DNA from: Haliaeetus albicilla
Taxonomy: Eukaryota > Chordata > Aves > Accipitriformes > Accipitridae
DNA: 64,000 bases
Direction: 5' to 3'
NCBI RefSeq assembly: GCF_947461875.1
Contig: NC_091499.1
Location: 24,148,494 to 24,212,493, forward strand
A model generated the notes under the pieces. That model was not told the origin of the DNA, did no database searches, and saw only the letters and a list, made by a program, of their open reading frames with translations. Positions 25,094-39,100 of the stretch are shown here, in pieces. Numbering within the stretch: position 1 is the first letter of the stretch; each line of letters begins with the position of its first letter. Position numbers and translations under genes: made by a program.

Positions 25094-28000
25094 CCAAACC
25101 CTCCAGCCTCCTCTGGTTCTCAGCAGGTGACCTGCCTCTGTGGGTCTTACAAATCTGTGCATTGGGCTCATCTAACTGGACATTGCTGGACACCAAATTT
25201 CAGAAAAAATCCCAGTCTTTTCATAAGAAGACTGGTGGAAGACTTCTGTTGGTTCACCAGTGTTCACTGGATCTTCAGAAAGACTGATGAAATATGTACA
25301 AACCAGTCCCCAAACTACCTCAAAAACATATAAAATCCTATATGAACTAAAGGGTTTCATCTAAGAATTCCAAATATAGTTACTTATCAAGTAATTTATA
25401 TAAATACTATATATATGATTTCAGCTTAATTTCTAAATAGTCCTTAAATTGTCTTTTCATTTCAGAACTTTGGGTCACATATTGACAGAGCTATTGATAC
25501 TTCCTATGGCAGTGCTTAGATTTGTAATTTTAAAATATCTTGTAGCAGGTATTGTCAAGACCTGTTGAGAGTGACATTATACAGACCCACATACATTAAT
25601 AATTTAAATAAATAACTAAGGCACCTGAAAGGTGAGACAGAGTACATAGACACAAGGCAATTTCCTGACCAATATGCTGTTCATCATTAATCACATCAGG
25701 GTAAAAACCCAGCTTTCGTAACTCCAAAATTCATGTATCATGTACACTAGTCTTTACCTTCTCCTTCACTTGTAACATACTGCTGTAAACAGTGGGATTT
25801 AAATCTTGTAGAAAATCAAAATGTTTGATAGTTCAGATAAGACCTCCAAGTCTGTTATAGGGAGGAAATAACTTGTATTGGGCCTAATGAAAGGACTGTG
25901 CTTGAAAGCTCAAGAGGTGGTCGAAAGCAATATATTATTTCTCCTTACAGGCTGTGTGACTGAATGATAATTATTTGATATTATAGCTAAACCAAGCCTC
26001 AGGGAGATAAAAAGTTTGGTCCATGACTGTAAAGAAGAACTACTGCAAAATTAGTAAATAGAAGTCACTAGTGTAGATTCTTCATTGTGTCCGTTTACTC
26101 TGAATTTGCTAATAAACAAAGAAGTATACATTATTCACAAAGCTGACACCCTTTATTTAAATTAAATAATGTTGGTGCTTAACAAAAATGTTATATTACA
26201 TTATGAATACAATATCATTAAATTTACAAAGTCATGAAAAAAAACCCCTTGTCTTATTTTCCTTTTGTCTTGCAACACAGCCTTTTAGATAGTCCAAGAA
26301 AATTCTCTGTTCCCTTTTCCCTAAGAAAATATTTTCTCCCAATTTCTGCGGAAGACCAGACTTTGCTGACAAAGCTAGTATGACTCTTTTCTTTTATCAA
26401 ACTGTACAGTCCTGATCCAAACCTCAATTCATGTACTGATAGGCATGTGGGAAATCTGCAACTTATATATAGCCTTTCCAATAATCACCCTCTTCAACTT
26501 TCCTTACTGTTTCTGACTACGAGCTTTCCAGATGACATTATAGCTATTATTTTCGTTGCTAATAAATCAAAAAAGTCTATGCTTTTTGAGTACCCAGTAG
26601 ATTAGAAATGATGCCAGGACCGCAGCTCTGCAAGAAACCGTGGCAGTTATAACAGAAATGTAGTGGATCTATAATTTGATCCATCCCAGGTCTACTTCAC
26701 TACTAAACGTGGCTAAAGAATTCTGCTGAGGAAGATTTATTCTCTTGTTTAATCAGTCATAATACCTTAGCACATTCAGTAGAACATAATCAAAAACTTG
26801 AAAATTGCAAGAGACATAGAAGCTGCAATATCCAATTAAAGTAATAGTGTATTAAGTCTAGAATCATGATCTCCAAAAGTATAATAGCAGGAAAATGAAT
26901 AACACCGTTTGGGCACAAATCTTTGGATGATTTTTTCTGTTGTTGCTAAATGCACTGTATGTTCAGCATTCATTCACACTTTTGAATACTTACTTAACCA
27001 TTCCATGCATTCCCTAAAAACAAATGACATAACTCTGCTTGAAACAGTAGGTTGTTTATCATGTACATTTGATCACATTCAGTGACCCAAAGGACTGCTG
27101 CAGTAATAAAAGGAGGTGTACCTTTATCCACCAAAGCACAGGCTTTATACTGACAACATATTTTTATAGTATTTAACTTTTTTTTTCACTGACTGAATTG
27201 ATATGTTAGTCCTGTAATACTGATTCCAGTGAGAATTAAAAAGGTGAGACTCAGCATAGAAATAAATCTGATAAAACCACCACATTACTATATTTATTTA
27301 TAGTCTAAATATACTTTGCATTTTAAAATTTGCTTAAAAGTTCTCATTTTTAAAATGTGAAAGGTTTTACGAAGCATTGCTCTTTTAACCTTTAGCCATT
27401 CTTTGACTTCAGTGACTCAGAACAACAGGACATTTAGATCAATGCATGTAGATGAATCCTAGAATAAAGGCAAATAACCTGCCATTACTGAAGACAATGC
27501 TGATATTGTCAGCAATTTTAAGAGAGACAAGGTCTCATGCCAAATCAGGAGTGCATGGACATCATCAGCATGAGCATATATACTCCACAGCATATACTCC
27601 AATACTTTGAAGTACATATTGCTTCAGATGACATCTCATTTTTTTCAAAAGGACATCACAGAAAATAAAATACTGATCATAGTCAGAGAATACTAGCTTC
27701 CATATTTTACTGAGAAATTTCATGGTAGAGTACATATCTTGGTGCTAAAATCATACTCAGGACATTTAAGCATAGTTCCTTGATGCATTTTATAAGAGAA
27801 AATAATAATACCTTTATAATAAGGTGGCAAGCAGAAAAATCATCATGCTTCACTTTTAAATTAGGTGTAGCAGAAAATCCTGTATGACAAAATTTAAACT
27901 CTTGTTGATTTTTTTTTTACAATTCCTGTTTCTCTCAAGTTACAGCAACACTTGTTGAAATTCTTTCCTTTGCCTGTGATCTATTATTGGTTCATAGCTT

Positions 28001-31000
28001 TTTTTTTTTTTTCTTTTTTTTCTGTGAAGAAATGGTAGCTGTGAATGAGGCCATAGAAAGCAAAAGTAGAGTTACTAGAGCCGGGCAAAATTTCGGATTC
28101 AACCAAAATGTATTAGTTGACCAAAACTGTTACCAAATACTTGCTGAATAAGGTAAAAAAGAGGAGGAGGGAAGTGAGTCAAATAATGATAATAAAAAAA
28201 GTTAAAAATGTTAAATATTTCACTTCAACATTTTTCCAACTAAAGTATTTCCATGTTCTCTGTTTTTAAATGGTTATTTCTTTCATTATTAACCAAGTTT
28301 TCATTATAAGTCCATAAAAAAACTAATCTGAAGCAACATTTTTAATTTTGAAATGCATTGAAGTGATTTTTTCTGAATTTTGCATTTCACCAGTGATACT
28401 GAAAATGCTTTCAGTTCAGAGTGACCCCAAAAGTATTTATTTCTTTTTATCATTTTGGTCAGTGAATCAAAGGACAGCTTTGCACATCTCTGACAGCAAT
28501 CGGTTTACTTCTTCTGAGTATTTCTTTTTTTGTACTTAGCAAAGAAATCTATTTATCCTTGCAATATGAAAAAAGATTATATTTTATGAATAAGAACTTT
28601 TGTTTACAAGAAAACAAGATAATCACTCGTGTGGTTTTGCATTGTATTCTGACACATTTGTGGTGGCTTTGGTATGAGGAACTAACTCATCTTCACCGTC
28701 TTCTGGAGCTGGCACTTGCTATAAGAGTGGGAGCTAACCTTCCAGTTTTTAAAAGAAAACTGTATATGAAAAGACAGTAATATCTCTTTAGTGTGATTAT
28801 GAGAGCGCTGTCATGATTTGAGAGCCACCACACTCCTTGGAGCTCGTCTGTTGTAGTAGCTTCTAATGGATGCAGCTGCTGACAGAGGAAACGCATTAGT
28901 GATCAATGTGTGTTTATTTGTGTTTGCATTTTCTCCCCATATTCCCCACAGCTGACTGTTCAATAGTGACAAAGTCACTGAGGTCTCTCGTTGTTGCCAT
29001 CAGCAGTATTTTGTCTAGGAAATCATGTAGGAGAAACAAAGAAGGATCCATATGAAACATGGCCCAGGTTTTACTCTCTTTCCACAGGCTTCCAAAACAA
29101 TTTTTAGTTACAGTTGTGGAAAACAAAAACTTGCAGTTGTTTGAACCGATCTGAAACCAAATAAATATTATCATCAAAATGCCCATGGAGACAGTCATTC
29201 CCATGTTATGACAGGGAAAAAAATTGATTAGAGAACACTCTCAAAAATAGGCAGTGGGAATTCATTGTAGAAGTGTTAACATTGCTAGACTGCAATAGTC
29301 ACTGAAAAATTACTTTTTTTTACTTAAGTTAAATGAAAGAACATACTAGACTGTATGGACCAATTTTCAGTAAAACAAAAATGTAAAAGAGTTTTTGTTG
29401 GTGGAAAAAAACTGGGTGCAATTTACACTTCATGTTGCCAGCTCCTGAGATTTTATCACAAATCTTGTGATATTTCGTATTGGACTGAAATGTTTCTTGA
29501 CCTTTAAACCAATCACAAGATTTCTGAGGACTTAGCTTTTGATTTTTCAGCAGCTGTGGATTGCAGTACTAGCATATTAGTTTGTCCTGAGCATCAGAAA
29601 AGTACAGTCACTTCCCATTGCACAAAACTCTTCATAAATCTTCCATAAGCTATTCTAAACTGAGACCCTAGCATTCCAGCATTGCTTACCCATACATCAT
29701 TTACTTTACTCCACACGCTCTCAGAACCAAGGTTTCACCTGTTTTTACTCATATAAAGAGGCAATTGTCATTTATTTTTCATTGCAGCCACTGATGTCTT
29801 TCAAATTTACTGTAGTCCTGCAACATATGGGTGGTATTCAATTTAGAAGGAATATTTTCAGTCCTTACTTGCCCTTCAAATGTGAAACAGTGGGGATGGA
29901 TGGAAGCCTTTGAATTAATAAGTCATTTGACAAATGTTCTGCTTATTCCTGTCTGAGGATTTTTTATAAGCAGTTTGCAATTTTCTCATACACATTAGTC
30001 ATTCAAAATTGCTGCCTATTTTGTGCAAATACTCTGCGGTCTGTCAGTTGTACTCCAGCAGATCCTTCCAAATATATGAAATCTGAGCCACTCTAGATAT
30101 TTCTGACTGGAGACAGAGCTCACACAACATTACTTTTGCTCCTCAGCTTTTGAGTACAGCTTTTAGAACCCAGATTTCCCTCTACAAAGGTGCCTTAACA
30201 AAACCAAAATTAGTTTTCCATTAATATCTCCTAAGATAAAAATCTACTACCACTACTGCAAAAACTATGATCAGTAAACACAGTCACAAGAATATCCACA
30301 GACATTAAGCACAGAAGGAGGAAAAGCAGGAGGAGCAAACTGCGGTGAACATACAGACTTCTTTTGCAGATAAGATTAGGGGTCCTGATTCAGCAGACCT
30401 TCTGGAAGAAGCTTAAACTGTGAGTGCTTGATTCATCCCAGGGACCCCCTTCAGCATATTTAAATGCTTAAAGAAAAAATTGTGATATTTTTAAGTTTTA
30501 ACATACATGGAAGAATGCCACACACCGCAGCAAAACTAAAGCCATCATAGTAGAATTAAAAGAATGAAAAATTATGATAAATTACTATACTGTCACTGAA
30601 CTGCAGTTATTTTTCCTAATTGTTGTTAAGCTATTATCCCACTGAGTGGAAGAATCCATCACACCTAGATTTAGCTAACTACAAGTTGCCATCTAGGCTA
30701 AGATTGTCATCTTGTCCTCTGTGTAGTCACTAGAGAGAACTCAGGCAACACATTCCCTGGAGGACCCTAGTAGTTGACCAGGAAGATGGCTTACATGACT
30801 AGCTTCTACTCCAGACTGAACAGATGGTGAAAGCAGACTGTGAAGCTTAAGAGAGACAGGTCAAAACAATCCTGGACAATTTTCTAACGTTCTTTCATAA
30901 TAAACTTCTGTTGGGCAGTAAAATCCACAAACAACTGGACTATGTGCTATGATACTTCGAAGCAATCTGCACAGAAAACGTGCTAATGACTCCACACAGA

Positions 31001-31403
31001 AATGATGAAAGTGATTGAAGATGCATGAGAACTACAGTAAATATATTTTATAATCTCAAATTGATCAAGATTTGTGTATAAAAAAGGGGCTTATGTGCCT
31101 CAGATGTGTTTCATATGTTGGGAATTTAGCCTTCCTCACACACTCTTTGTTCAGGTTCACACATATTTCCAAACAGAATAAACATAGCTTTGATGTCAGG
31201 CAAAATTTGTTTAGTTTTTGTTTCTAATGTGAACGGCTCCTCAAAAATAAACAGCTTGAACAACTGAAGAGTATATCACCTTGACTCACTTGAATGAACA
31301 GTACAAACTAATAACATAATATGCCACATTTCTTTTTGTATCAAAAGAAAACAGATTCCAAAGGCTATTTCCAAGAAAAGTTATGTGATTCAGAAAACAA
31401 AAA
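25094..31403. other. AT-rich non-coding stretch
   Basis: No gene is supported. A T-rich tract (27999-28022) is followed at 28070-28300 by a stretch of low-complexity 'aaaatttc/gaccaaaa' words that may be an old repeat, listed separately. A possible MIR/L2-like word run occurs near 25985-26040 ('cctcagggagataaaaag') but is too diverged to call. There is no RNA gene and no CpG island. Confidence 0.55.
28070..28300. repeat. Possible ancient interspersed repeat
   Basis: The stretch opens with 'agagccgggcaaaattt' and continues with words alternating between 'accaaaa' and 'caactaaag'/'ttccaac'. This is the style of an old, low-complexity amniote repeat whose consensus reads like 'gctgggcaaaatttc...gttgaccaaaa'. 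I recall this texture from sauropsid genomes but cannot name the family. It could equally be plain AT-rich sequence. Confidence 0.22.
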
Positions 31404-31545
31404 GGGAGACCAAGAGTCAAGAAGACTGAGTTTCATTTCTGTTTCTATCCACTGCTTATTGGGTGACCTTGGAAAAGTCACTATATCTCTGGTTTCATCT
31501 TGACCACTTAGATCATAAGCTCTTTGGCATAGGATCTGTTTTTAC
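31404..31545 (+). mobile_element. MIR-like SINE remnant with L2-type tail
   Basis: Core words of the amniote MIR family appear in order: 'gtttcatttctgtttct', 'ttgggtgaccttggaaaagtca' region (family form ctgtgtgaccttgggcaagtca), then a tail 'tagatcataagctctttggca' region followed by 'aggatctgttttt'. That tail matches the 'tagattgtaagctcttnggggcaggga' 3' end shared by MIR and L2 elements. It is diverged and inert. Confidence 0.65.
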
Positions 31546-34055
31546 CTGGTGATTGCATGCCTAGCAGAAAGAGATGTCTGGAGGAACATAAAGGTTAATA
31601 AATAACTGAAGAAAGATCTATTTAGTGTATAAAACAGTAGGCCACTGAGTATTGTTCAGCTTCTAATTACAAAAAGAAATATCAATGAAAAATCTATCAT
31701 TCACATGCATATGATACAAACCAAGAAACTGAGCTAAGTTTTTTTCTAACTTCCCCCAGAAGTGGAACTGAAATCACTGACATGGACGTACAGGTGACCA
31801 TCTGCACATAACATCCACTGGTGTCTTCTCTCTCTAGTAAACTGCCTTTATTACTTGCTAAGAAATTTTATTAGCTTTTATTATTGCATCAATTATTATT
31901 CTCACATTGAAAGGAATGGAAGAGATCAGGGTTACCTAGTTCATACCCTAAGGCAACTGAAAAGGGTAGCGAAGCGAACGCATTCACCACCTGTGTGGTC
32001 ACTGAACCACACGATAACAATGGATCCAACAATAAGATTAGAAAGTGTAAATGCCTTTTACATCAAGCAATTCAACTGCATGGCAGATCAGGACTGTTCC
32101 CTTAGGTATACTCGCTAATGCATTGTCCAGTTAAGTTTTAAACATCCCTCATAAATGTGTGTAGCGTGCACAAAATTTCCATGTAGTGTAATATTCCTGC
32201 AGGGACTGGCCAAAGATCCAAACATCCTGTCTCAGTGTCTGTACCACCTAGGAAGAAATTTATGAAAAGTTTTGGTCCTGCTGCTTTCTGGTTGTTTGGG
32301 CATGAGGGAAATATGAAACTAAGTCAGTTGGATGCTGCAAGTCTTCTTTTCCTGTTGACTCTGGCACAAACGTGCATATTTTGGGGCTGGAAAACTGAGA
32401 TGTTCTCCCTGCACACCCAAGTGGGTTAAATTTCATAACAGAGGATCAGCCAGTAGTGAAAAAAAACATTCCTTTACCGAAAATATTGGATGAATTTTAC
32501 AGTGAGTGGGATGATATGGAATGGTCTCATCATTCTGTCATTCTGTGAATCCACAAAGGAGAATGAAAGGAAAGTAAGAATAGCCATGTTTACTTGGAGT
32601 CTATGGACAAGGATTTGTGTTTGACCGTATGGGCAAAATAAAAGTAGTGTATATCTAAAGAACATATAATATGAGCTTTTTTCTCTGACTAATACATTTC
32701 ATTAGCCTATGGTGTTTCTGCAGCTTGCCTGCTTTCAAATATAACTGAGGAATAAATTTTAATTGCAACATGGTAGAATAAAATCATATATATAATACAT
32801 AATAGAATACAATAGTTCTTAATCTGTGGACCACATACTACTCCATATTAGTCACAAGCACAGGTCCAGAATTTGTCATTGGCACCAGTAGTATTGCTTA
32901 CTGTTGTTGATGATGGAGGTACTTAGAAAATACTAGTAGGTAATACGCATATATATGAAATATATATATTAACAAAATGGCATTCTTATCAATTATATTA
33001 ATTCAAATACTTAACAGATGCAATTCAGAAGTTATCAGAAGTGGGAAATGTTCAGTTAGAGGCTGGTGCACAGATAGAGAAAAGTCCGGATGGGAGGGAA
33101 AATATTTGGCAATATTGTTTTCCTTGCAAATCAAATGAAAAATGGAGGAATGCCTGACAAGTGTTTCTTCCTAGAACAAAGATACGGGATGGAAAATGTC
33201 TTGTATGTCTACCAGAACAATACTGCTAGATTTGTAAAACCAGCCAGGCTATCATCAGTGTCCTTAAGAGGAAACCCCTGCAGGGATTGCCAGTCGAGTA
33301 TAAAGCGATGACCACCTCTTTATGTGCAGCCTCCTCCCGGTTTGTAGCCCTGGAGCAGCTCTCTGTGGGTCAGCAGTGTGTGGTATATCAGCCTGGAGCA
33401 ATTTTTACTCAAGAATTAAATGGAAGAAGCTGGAAAGAGCCGGGTCCAAGAGGAAAGTTGGCCTTCCTTTCTTGGGGCTCTGCCAGTGACCTCATAGCTT
33501 CAACACTCATCCATCACTACAGTGACGTCTGTGTGTAACAGCACACTTTAGGAAAGAAATTCTGCAGCTACTTATATCCCCTGTACCAATTCCAAGCCAT
33601 CCTTTCCTTAGTCCATAGAAATGATTATATGATCTGCAACACTTTGTTTTTCCTTTCATACCAGAGGCTCCTCAGCGATCTGCAGCAGTTTTCCTCGTAT
33701 CAGAGACCTTTGTCTTTCCCTCTAGCCCTTTCCCAAGAGCTCTGCTCCTCGTTGAAGGCTGCCCTCTCATCTTACACTCCTTACACACTTCAGCCTCCCA
33801 TTTGAAGAATTGTTCAGTTGAATGACTGGTCAGTTGTCTTCTGGACTCACACTGCTGTTCAAGCATGCATACAACCTGTACCTGCAGTTACGTACGAGGT
33901 GGCTTTGGTTTTCATGCGGAAGATCTTTCCCAAAGTCTGGCTTTTCCAATGGGCCCCTTGAGCAGACACAGAAACACAAAGTTCCAATTAATGTCATGGG
34001 AAAGAAATCCTTACTTCTATCCTATTTCTGTATTTCCAAGAAAGAAAAATCACAA

Positions 34056-34072
34056 TTTTTTTTTTTTTTTTT
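34056..34072 (+). repeat. Poly(T) run (17 T)
   Basis: An uninterrupted T17. On the minus strand it would be a poly(A) tail, but the sequence beside it shows no recognisable retroposed gene, so it is annotated only as a homopolymer. Confidence 0.75.
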
Positions 34073-35020
34073 AAATCTGCAATACGCCTTTAAGCATACT
34101 AGGATATTTAAAATGACAAAGAGTTTCTTACTATTTCAGTTGTGAACATGGGTGTTCCATATTTTTATGGCACAAGTCTAAGATTCATACAATATGTTAT
34201 TTCTCATGGGCTGGAAAAGATGTTGCATTTCTTTAGACTTTTCTTAGAGTCTGTACGGTTCAATTAGTTGTATAAATCATCACTTGGCTGATGATCAGTC
34301 TGTCTCACGACATATTAAATATTTTTAAACTATGTAGATTTAAATAGTTAATTTATATATAGCTGAGTTATTAGGTGTGAAATGACTTCTGGGGCATAAT
34401 TTATTCAAATCTATATGGATATGTTGTTCTGGTAAGGCAGAACAAAGATATAACACGCAGTTTCCTGAAGCAAAATTCAGAGCCTGTAAGACTTGAAGTC
34501 ACACATAACAATTAAGACATTAAATTTTTTCACAAAAAATATTTTTAATTGCCTTGCTCAAGTTACTAAACTGAACTAGTTTCCACTATTCATAGATTTT
34601 GCTTTAAAAATATAAAGCATTGAGACAAAATTACTAGTGAATTAATGAAAACGTATTCAATTGCTTATTGTATATAAGTTCTGGATTTGGCTCTTAATGT
34701 GTGTTTAAAAATAATCTCTTCAGTGGGTAGGAGACAGAATGCTTAACTAACGAAGCAAGAAAAACATTAAGACAAGCATGCTAGTGGTTGAGCTGTCAAC
34801 TATCGTTTGCTGAAGAATCTTTTACAATATGATATAGGTCAATATTTAAAGAAACAGTGCTTGAAGTTGGCTACTTTTAGTAGCCTAGATATATACATTT
34901 ATGAGATTAAGACAAGGTCAGTACCGTATTAAAAGCTGGATGGTTTTTATAGCGTGTTCCTGTCAGATTGAGTGTGAGAGACAGAGAGAGATGTTATGCT
35001 CTCAGGGATCCTTACAGCTC

Positions 35021-35034
35021 AGCTCAGCTGAGCT
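35021..35034. repeat. Perfect 14-bp palindrome
   Basis: AGCTCAGCTGAGCT is its own reverse complement and contains a CAGCTG E-box at its centre. It lies in a local AGCTC-rich run (35017-35035). It may be a bHLH binding site or simple chance. Confidence 0.6.
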
Positions 35035-36051
35035 CTCCCCTCGTGTCACAACCAGCTCACTACAAGGACTAGCAGGGAAAAATGAAAAGAAGAATCCTTT
35101 TTGTCCGCTGGCAAATCTATGCCTGATATTCTTTCACTTTTAGGAGTACTGATATGCCAGTAAGACAGCCACAGAGCATTAACATTGGACCACACTATGT
35201 TTTCAGGTATAGGTGCTGAGATCCAATTTATTTCAAATAAATCTGTGCAAAGTTTGATCCAATATATTACCACCTGAGAAGCTACCTTAGGCAAACCACT
35301 AAATCATAGGGCTTTTTTTGTCTAATGCAATGTCCATGTACGTATGTCGTACTTTCTTCACCCTGGGATGCCTTTGCAATTCTGGCTACCAAACCTGATT
35401 TGGGATTAAAGCACTTTGAATGAAAAGGGACAGAACTGATCTGCACAGTAGAGAGAAGGGTCCTTGAGGAAAAACAACTCAGCATCTCTGAGCCCAGGTG
35501 GTGGGACGCACCTACCACAGAAGCTTATGGGAACTGGACAAGCAAACAAGCGAAAGGTGAAGGGTATCAAGAGGATCTGAGGTGTCAGAAAATGGGGACA
35601 AAGTCAAAGGGGAATCAAGGTTACGGAGATGGAAACAAACTCTAGTGGCCTTTAGAGACAAGTGTGATGCCTGCGGGGAGTCTAAACCTTTAGACCAGTT
35701 GCTACCTTTAAAAGTCAACATTGCCTCCAACTTAGGCCTAGGCTGCCTTAGAAAACATAACCCCTTGGTAAAATAGAGTATCAGCTTGAGTTGGCCTAAC
35801 TTTCCAGCAAAAATGTTTGCTTTCCTGTGTCAAGTTTAAAGATTCAATTCTTATGTTAAATGAATTTAAATAAAGTCATGTTTAGCACTATCTTACTCCA
35901 TGGCTAAATGTCACCAGACTCTTTAGAACATGAGATAATTGCATTATAAGCTCCCTGGAGAAAAAGCCTCTCCTGTGGACAACACTTTGCAGCTAGCTGA
36001 GGGGGTAAGAATAATGAGTATTAAGGTATAATAATAATTAACAATAATAAT

Positions 36052-36107
36052 AATCTGAAGACAAAAAAGGACCTGCAGATAGATCTGAAGACGACCTGCA
36101 GATAATC
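36052..36107. repeat. Short tandem duplication
   Basis: The words 'atctgaagac' and 'gacctgcagata' each occur twice in the same order (36052-36081 and 36082-36107). The copies differ by a short A-run present only in the first. This is typical of replication slippage. Confidence 0.6.
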
Positions 36108-39100
36108 ACTATTAGAAAGTTGGCAAATCAATGAAAAATCATTGAATATTTATTTAGTTTGGCTTTTAGATCTTAAACTGTATCTGAGTTTTCCAATAAT
36201 ATTGAGATTCAAATTAACAGCCCTTCAGTGAAACATAATAAAACACACATAATTTTGCTTCACTGGTTATCAACAACAAAATAACAAGAGGAGATAGTGA
36301 TCCCATTAATACAAAACTATTATTTATTAATAAAGAAAAGCTCTGATCAGGAGCAGAAGCAGACCTTCTTCTCTCTCTTGAAATTGTGTGATAAATGCAT
36401 TCCCCAAAAAGTTGAATTTGGGAGACTTCTTCCTCTACTTCTTGAGGGAGAGAATAGAAAAATAGTTGGAGACCTCCCCAAGTCTCCATTCACGGAAATG
36501 AACAGAGAGTCATTTTGACCGGGACACCTCTCAGTTTCTCACTCTGGAGTTCAGATGAAGTGACCAAAGTCTTCACCCAGTAAATGCATCTTCTTATCCC
36601 ATGGCAAGCAGCCCTTCTCAGAACAGATCTGTAGTAAATAGCTAGTAACAAGGAGCAGTGCCACAGGCAAACCGAACAGTTGGACCCGGCCATATGGACA
36701 CACTAATGCTTCAGAAACTTCCTAATATGCATGAAGTTACGAGTGGAATACAGACCGCAGTGTGCCAGTAGGTCTTCTAAGGTCAGCAGGCTTACAGACC
36801 GGCACTTACATGGCGATGTTTTCAATCATGTCAGCATTTGACGAGCAGCCTACGTTTTCGCTTATTTGCTCAGTGCAGGGACAGTTACAACCATGGATTT
36901 GGAAACCTCTGTTTCGCAGCATGTTTACTTGCTTTTTTCAGAAATCTTTGCTAAATAAAGCTTTTCGTAAGACAGAGCTGCTTTAAGATTGGCTATGGAG
37001 AGGTAATACCTCTGCACGCACAGTAGGAAAGGTCCACTTGGGACTGTAATTTAAAGACCTAATATTAATGGAATAAAACACATACATATTTCCCTTTTTT
37101 AGTCCTTTTCCATGGCTACAATAGCACTGAATGGTCACGCTAAAAACCTTGAGGTTGAAAACTAAAATATTTTGCCCATATACTGTTACTGTTGTCTCTA
37201 TACTGTTCCAACCCTGCCCATAGTCAGGAAACTAATAACTTTTAGAGAAAATGGCACTATTCTTTGCTGCTTGCAAGGACCTCTCCCTGTTAGCTATAAA
37301 CTGGACAAACCTCAAATGCTTCCCGGAGCTGCTGATAAGCACCCAAAACTTCTGAATGGCTTGCATTTGCAAAGCTAGGAGGGAAATCTTGTAAAAAGTC
37401 TTTCCTGTAATTTCAGACAATTCCTGTTTAAGGTCAAGCCAGAAATTCTTCACAAATAGTTTCTCTCAGGGTACAGAGGTATTTCCTTTTCAGGTTCTGG
37501 CTAGGACCCAAAGCGCAAAAGCATGAGGAAAAAAAAGCAATGATAATCAGAAAGTTAACCAATATCCTTCCTATCTCAAAAACGCTTCCACTAATACTTG
37601 CAGTACAGTTTGGCAGTCGCTCAGTAAAACGTGATATCAACCTATTTTAATGGGTTCCCCATCTCAGCACCTTCACAGGTAAGATGCCCTCTGACTTTCA
37701 GTTGCCTCTTTGCTACAGGGTAGTTTTCTATTTCTTCAGATGAAGCACTTTCTTAAAAACTGAAAAATATTTTTTCACTTCAGTCCATATTTGCAAATGA
37801 TTGCACTGGCTGTGCAGTGGGTGGAATTTCTTACCAACTAATGCGAAGGTGTCTCTGTGTATTTTTCTCATGGCTCCAAATATCAAGACAAGCATCAGTA
37901 GATAAAAGGGGATATTAAAGATCTGTTCTGAAAGCAGACATGCTTTTCTTCTAATATTTGTTCTCACTCTATGGCTACTTTCATTAATTTATTTTATAAA
38001 CCTCTTGACATTATTTTATCTTTTTCCAGTGTGGCAGTGAATGTATGTACCCTCTTCATTTTATTTACCAGAAAATAGTAATCAAAGGCAGATGGACCAT
38101 CTGGAACAAATGTCAAGTTCTCTAACGTGAGCCCAAGAAATCTGAGCTCTGAACTATACTTTGACTGCAGTTCTGGTTTGGATTTCAGGTAAATAATTTA
38201 AAATGGGAAAACTGTGCCAACATAAATCAATTTCCTGTGTTATTTTTGTGTTTAATGTAACGGCAAGTGCCTCATTCCTGAGTGATATGATGAGACCACA
38301 TCACAGCAAGGGCAGAAATACCCCCCAATAAGACTTTGGTTTGGCTTCCTGATTCCTTTCAAAATGAACCTTGCCAAAAGGCTCATGTATGGTTAAACCA
38401 GAACCCATCAGAGACCTCATCGTGGGTTAAGTATTGTGATTTGCAACTCTTACTCTGTTTCTAGTTATAGCAGGAGAGGAATGGAAAGTATGAATTCGAG
38501 GTAACAATCCTTGTCTCCATTTTTGTCACCAAAAATTTACTCTTATAGTCCCAAAAGTACCTTAATTTAGGTTCAGTATTCTATTTCACTTCATCATTTT
38601 TGCTGGTTTGTATAGCCACAGGCAGTAGAAAGTACGAAGCAACATCTACCCCATTAAAAAACGTTGTATCAGGGCCTATTCTCTGGGTTTCGTTGTGTGG
38701 GGACTGGTGCACACCCGTGCTTTTAAAGTCTCCCGCCTTCCAAGACAGGGTGGATGCACCCAGATTATTTGCTAGGAATGGTCCATGCTCTGTGCTAACT
38801 TCTGAGATCTCCCTAGGACATCCCTGGGAGAGCGTCAGTCGGCTTAGACCAAAATGATGCTAGTTATTAGATAGCATAAAGGCTGGGCCATGGTACTTGG
38901 AATTTATTGATGTAGGTGTAGACTGGAAAACCTGACATCCAGCTGGATCTTGTCCTTACCAAAAAGGAGGCAATTTCTCGCTTAATAGACACTGAAGGCA
39001 CAATTCTTCTGTTAGTGGTTGTATCAATATTGCCAAGATACATGTGACATTCACTGGAACTGCATTCAGAAATTAAAACTTGCTTCTGTAAATGCAGGTC

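Noticed and set aside
24580..25360. Open frames at and just after the CR1 tail (e.g. 25045-25287)
   Set aside because: They start in the CR1 3' UTR and run into unique sequence without coding character.
33287..33538. 83-codon plus-strand frame with mixed composition
   Set aside because: Shorter than useful for codon statistics, no family match, no convincing splice sites.
35582..35776. 64-codon plus-strand frame with CxxC (DKCDACGESK)
   Set aside because: A single CxxC in a short frame without supporting exon signals is not enough to call a zinc-binding domain.
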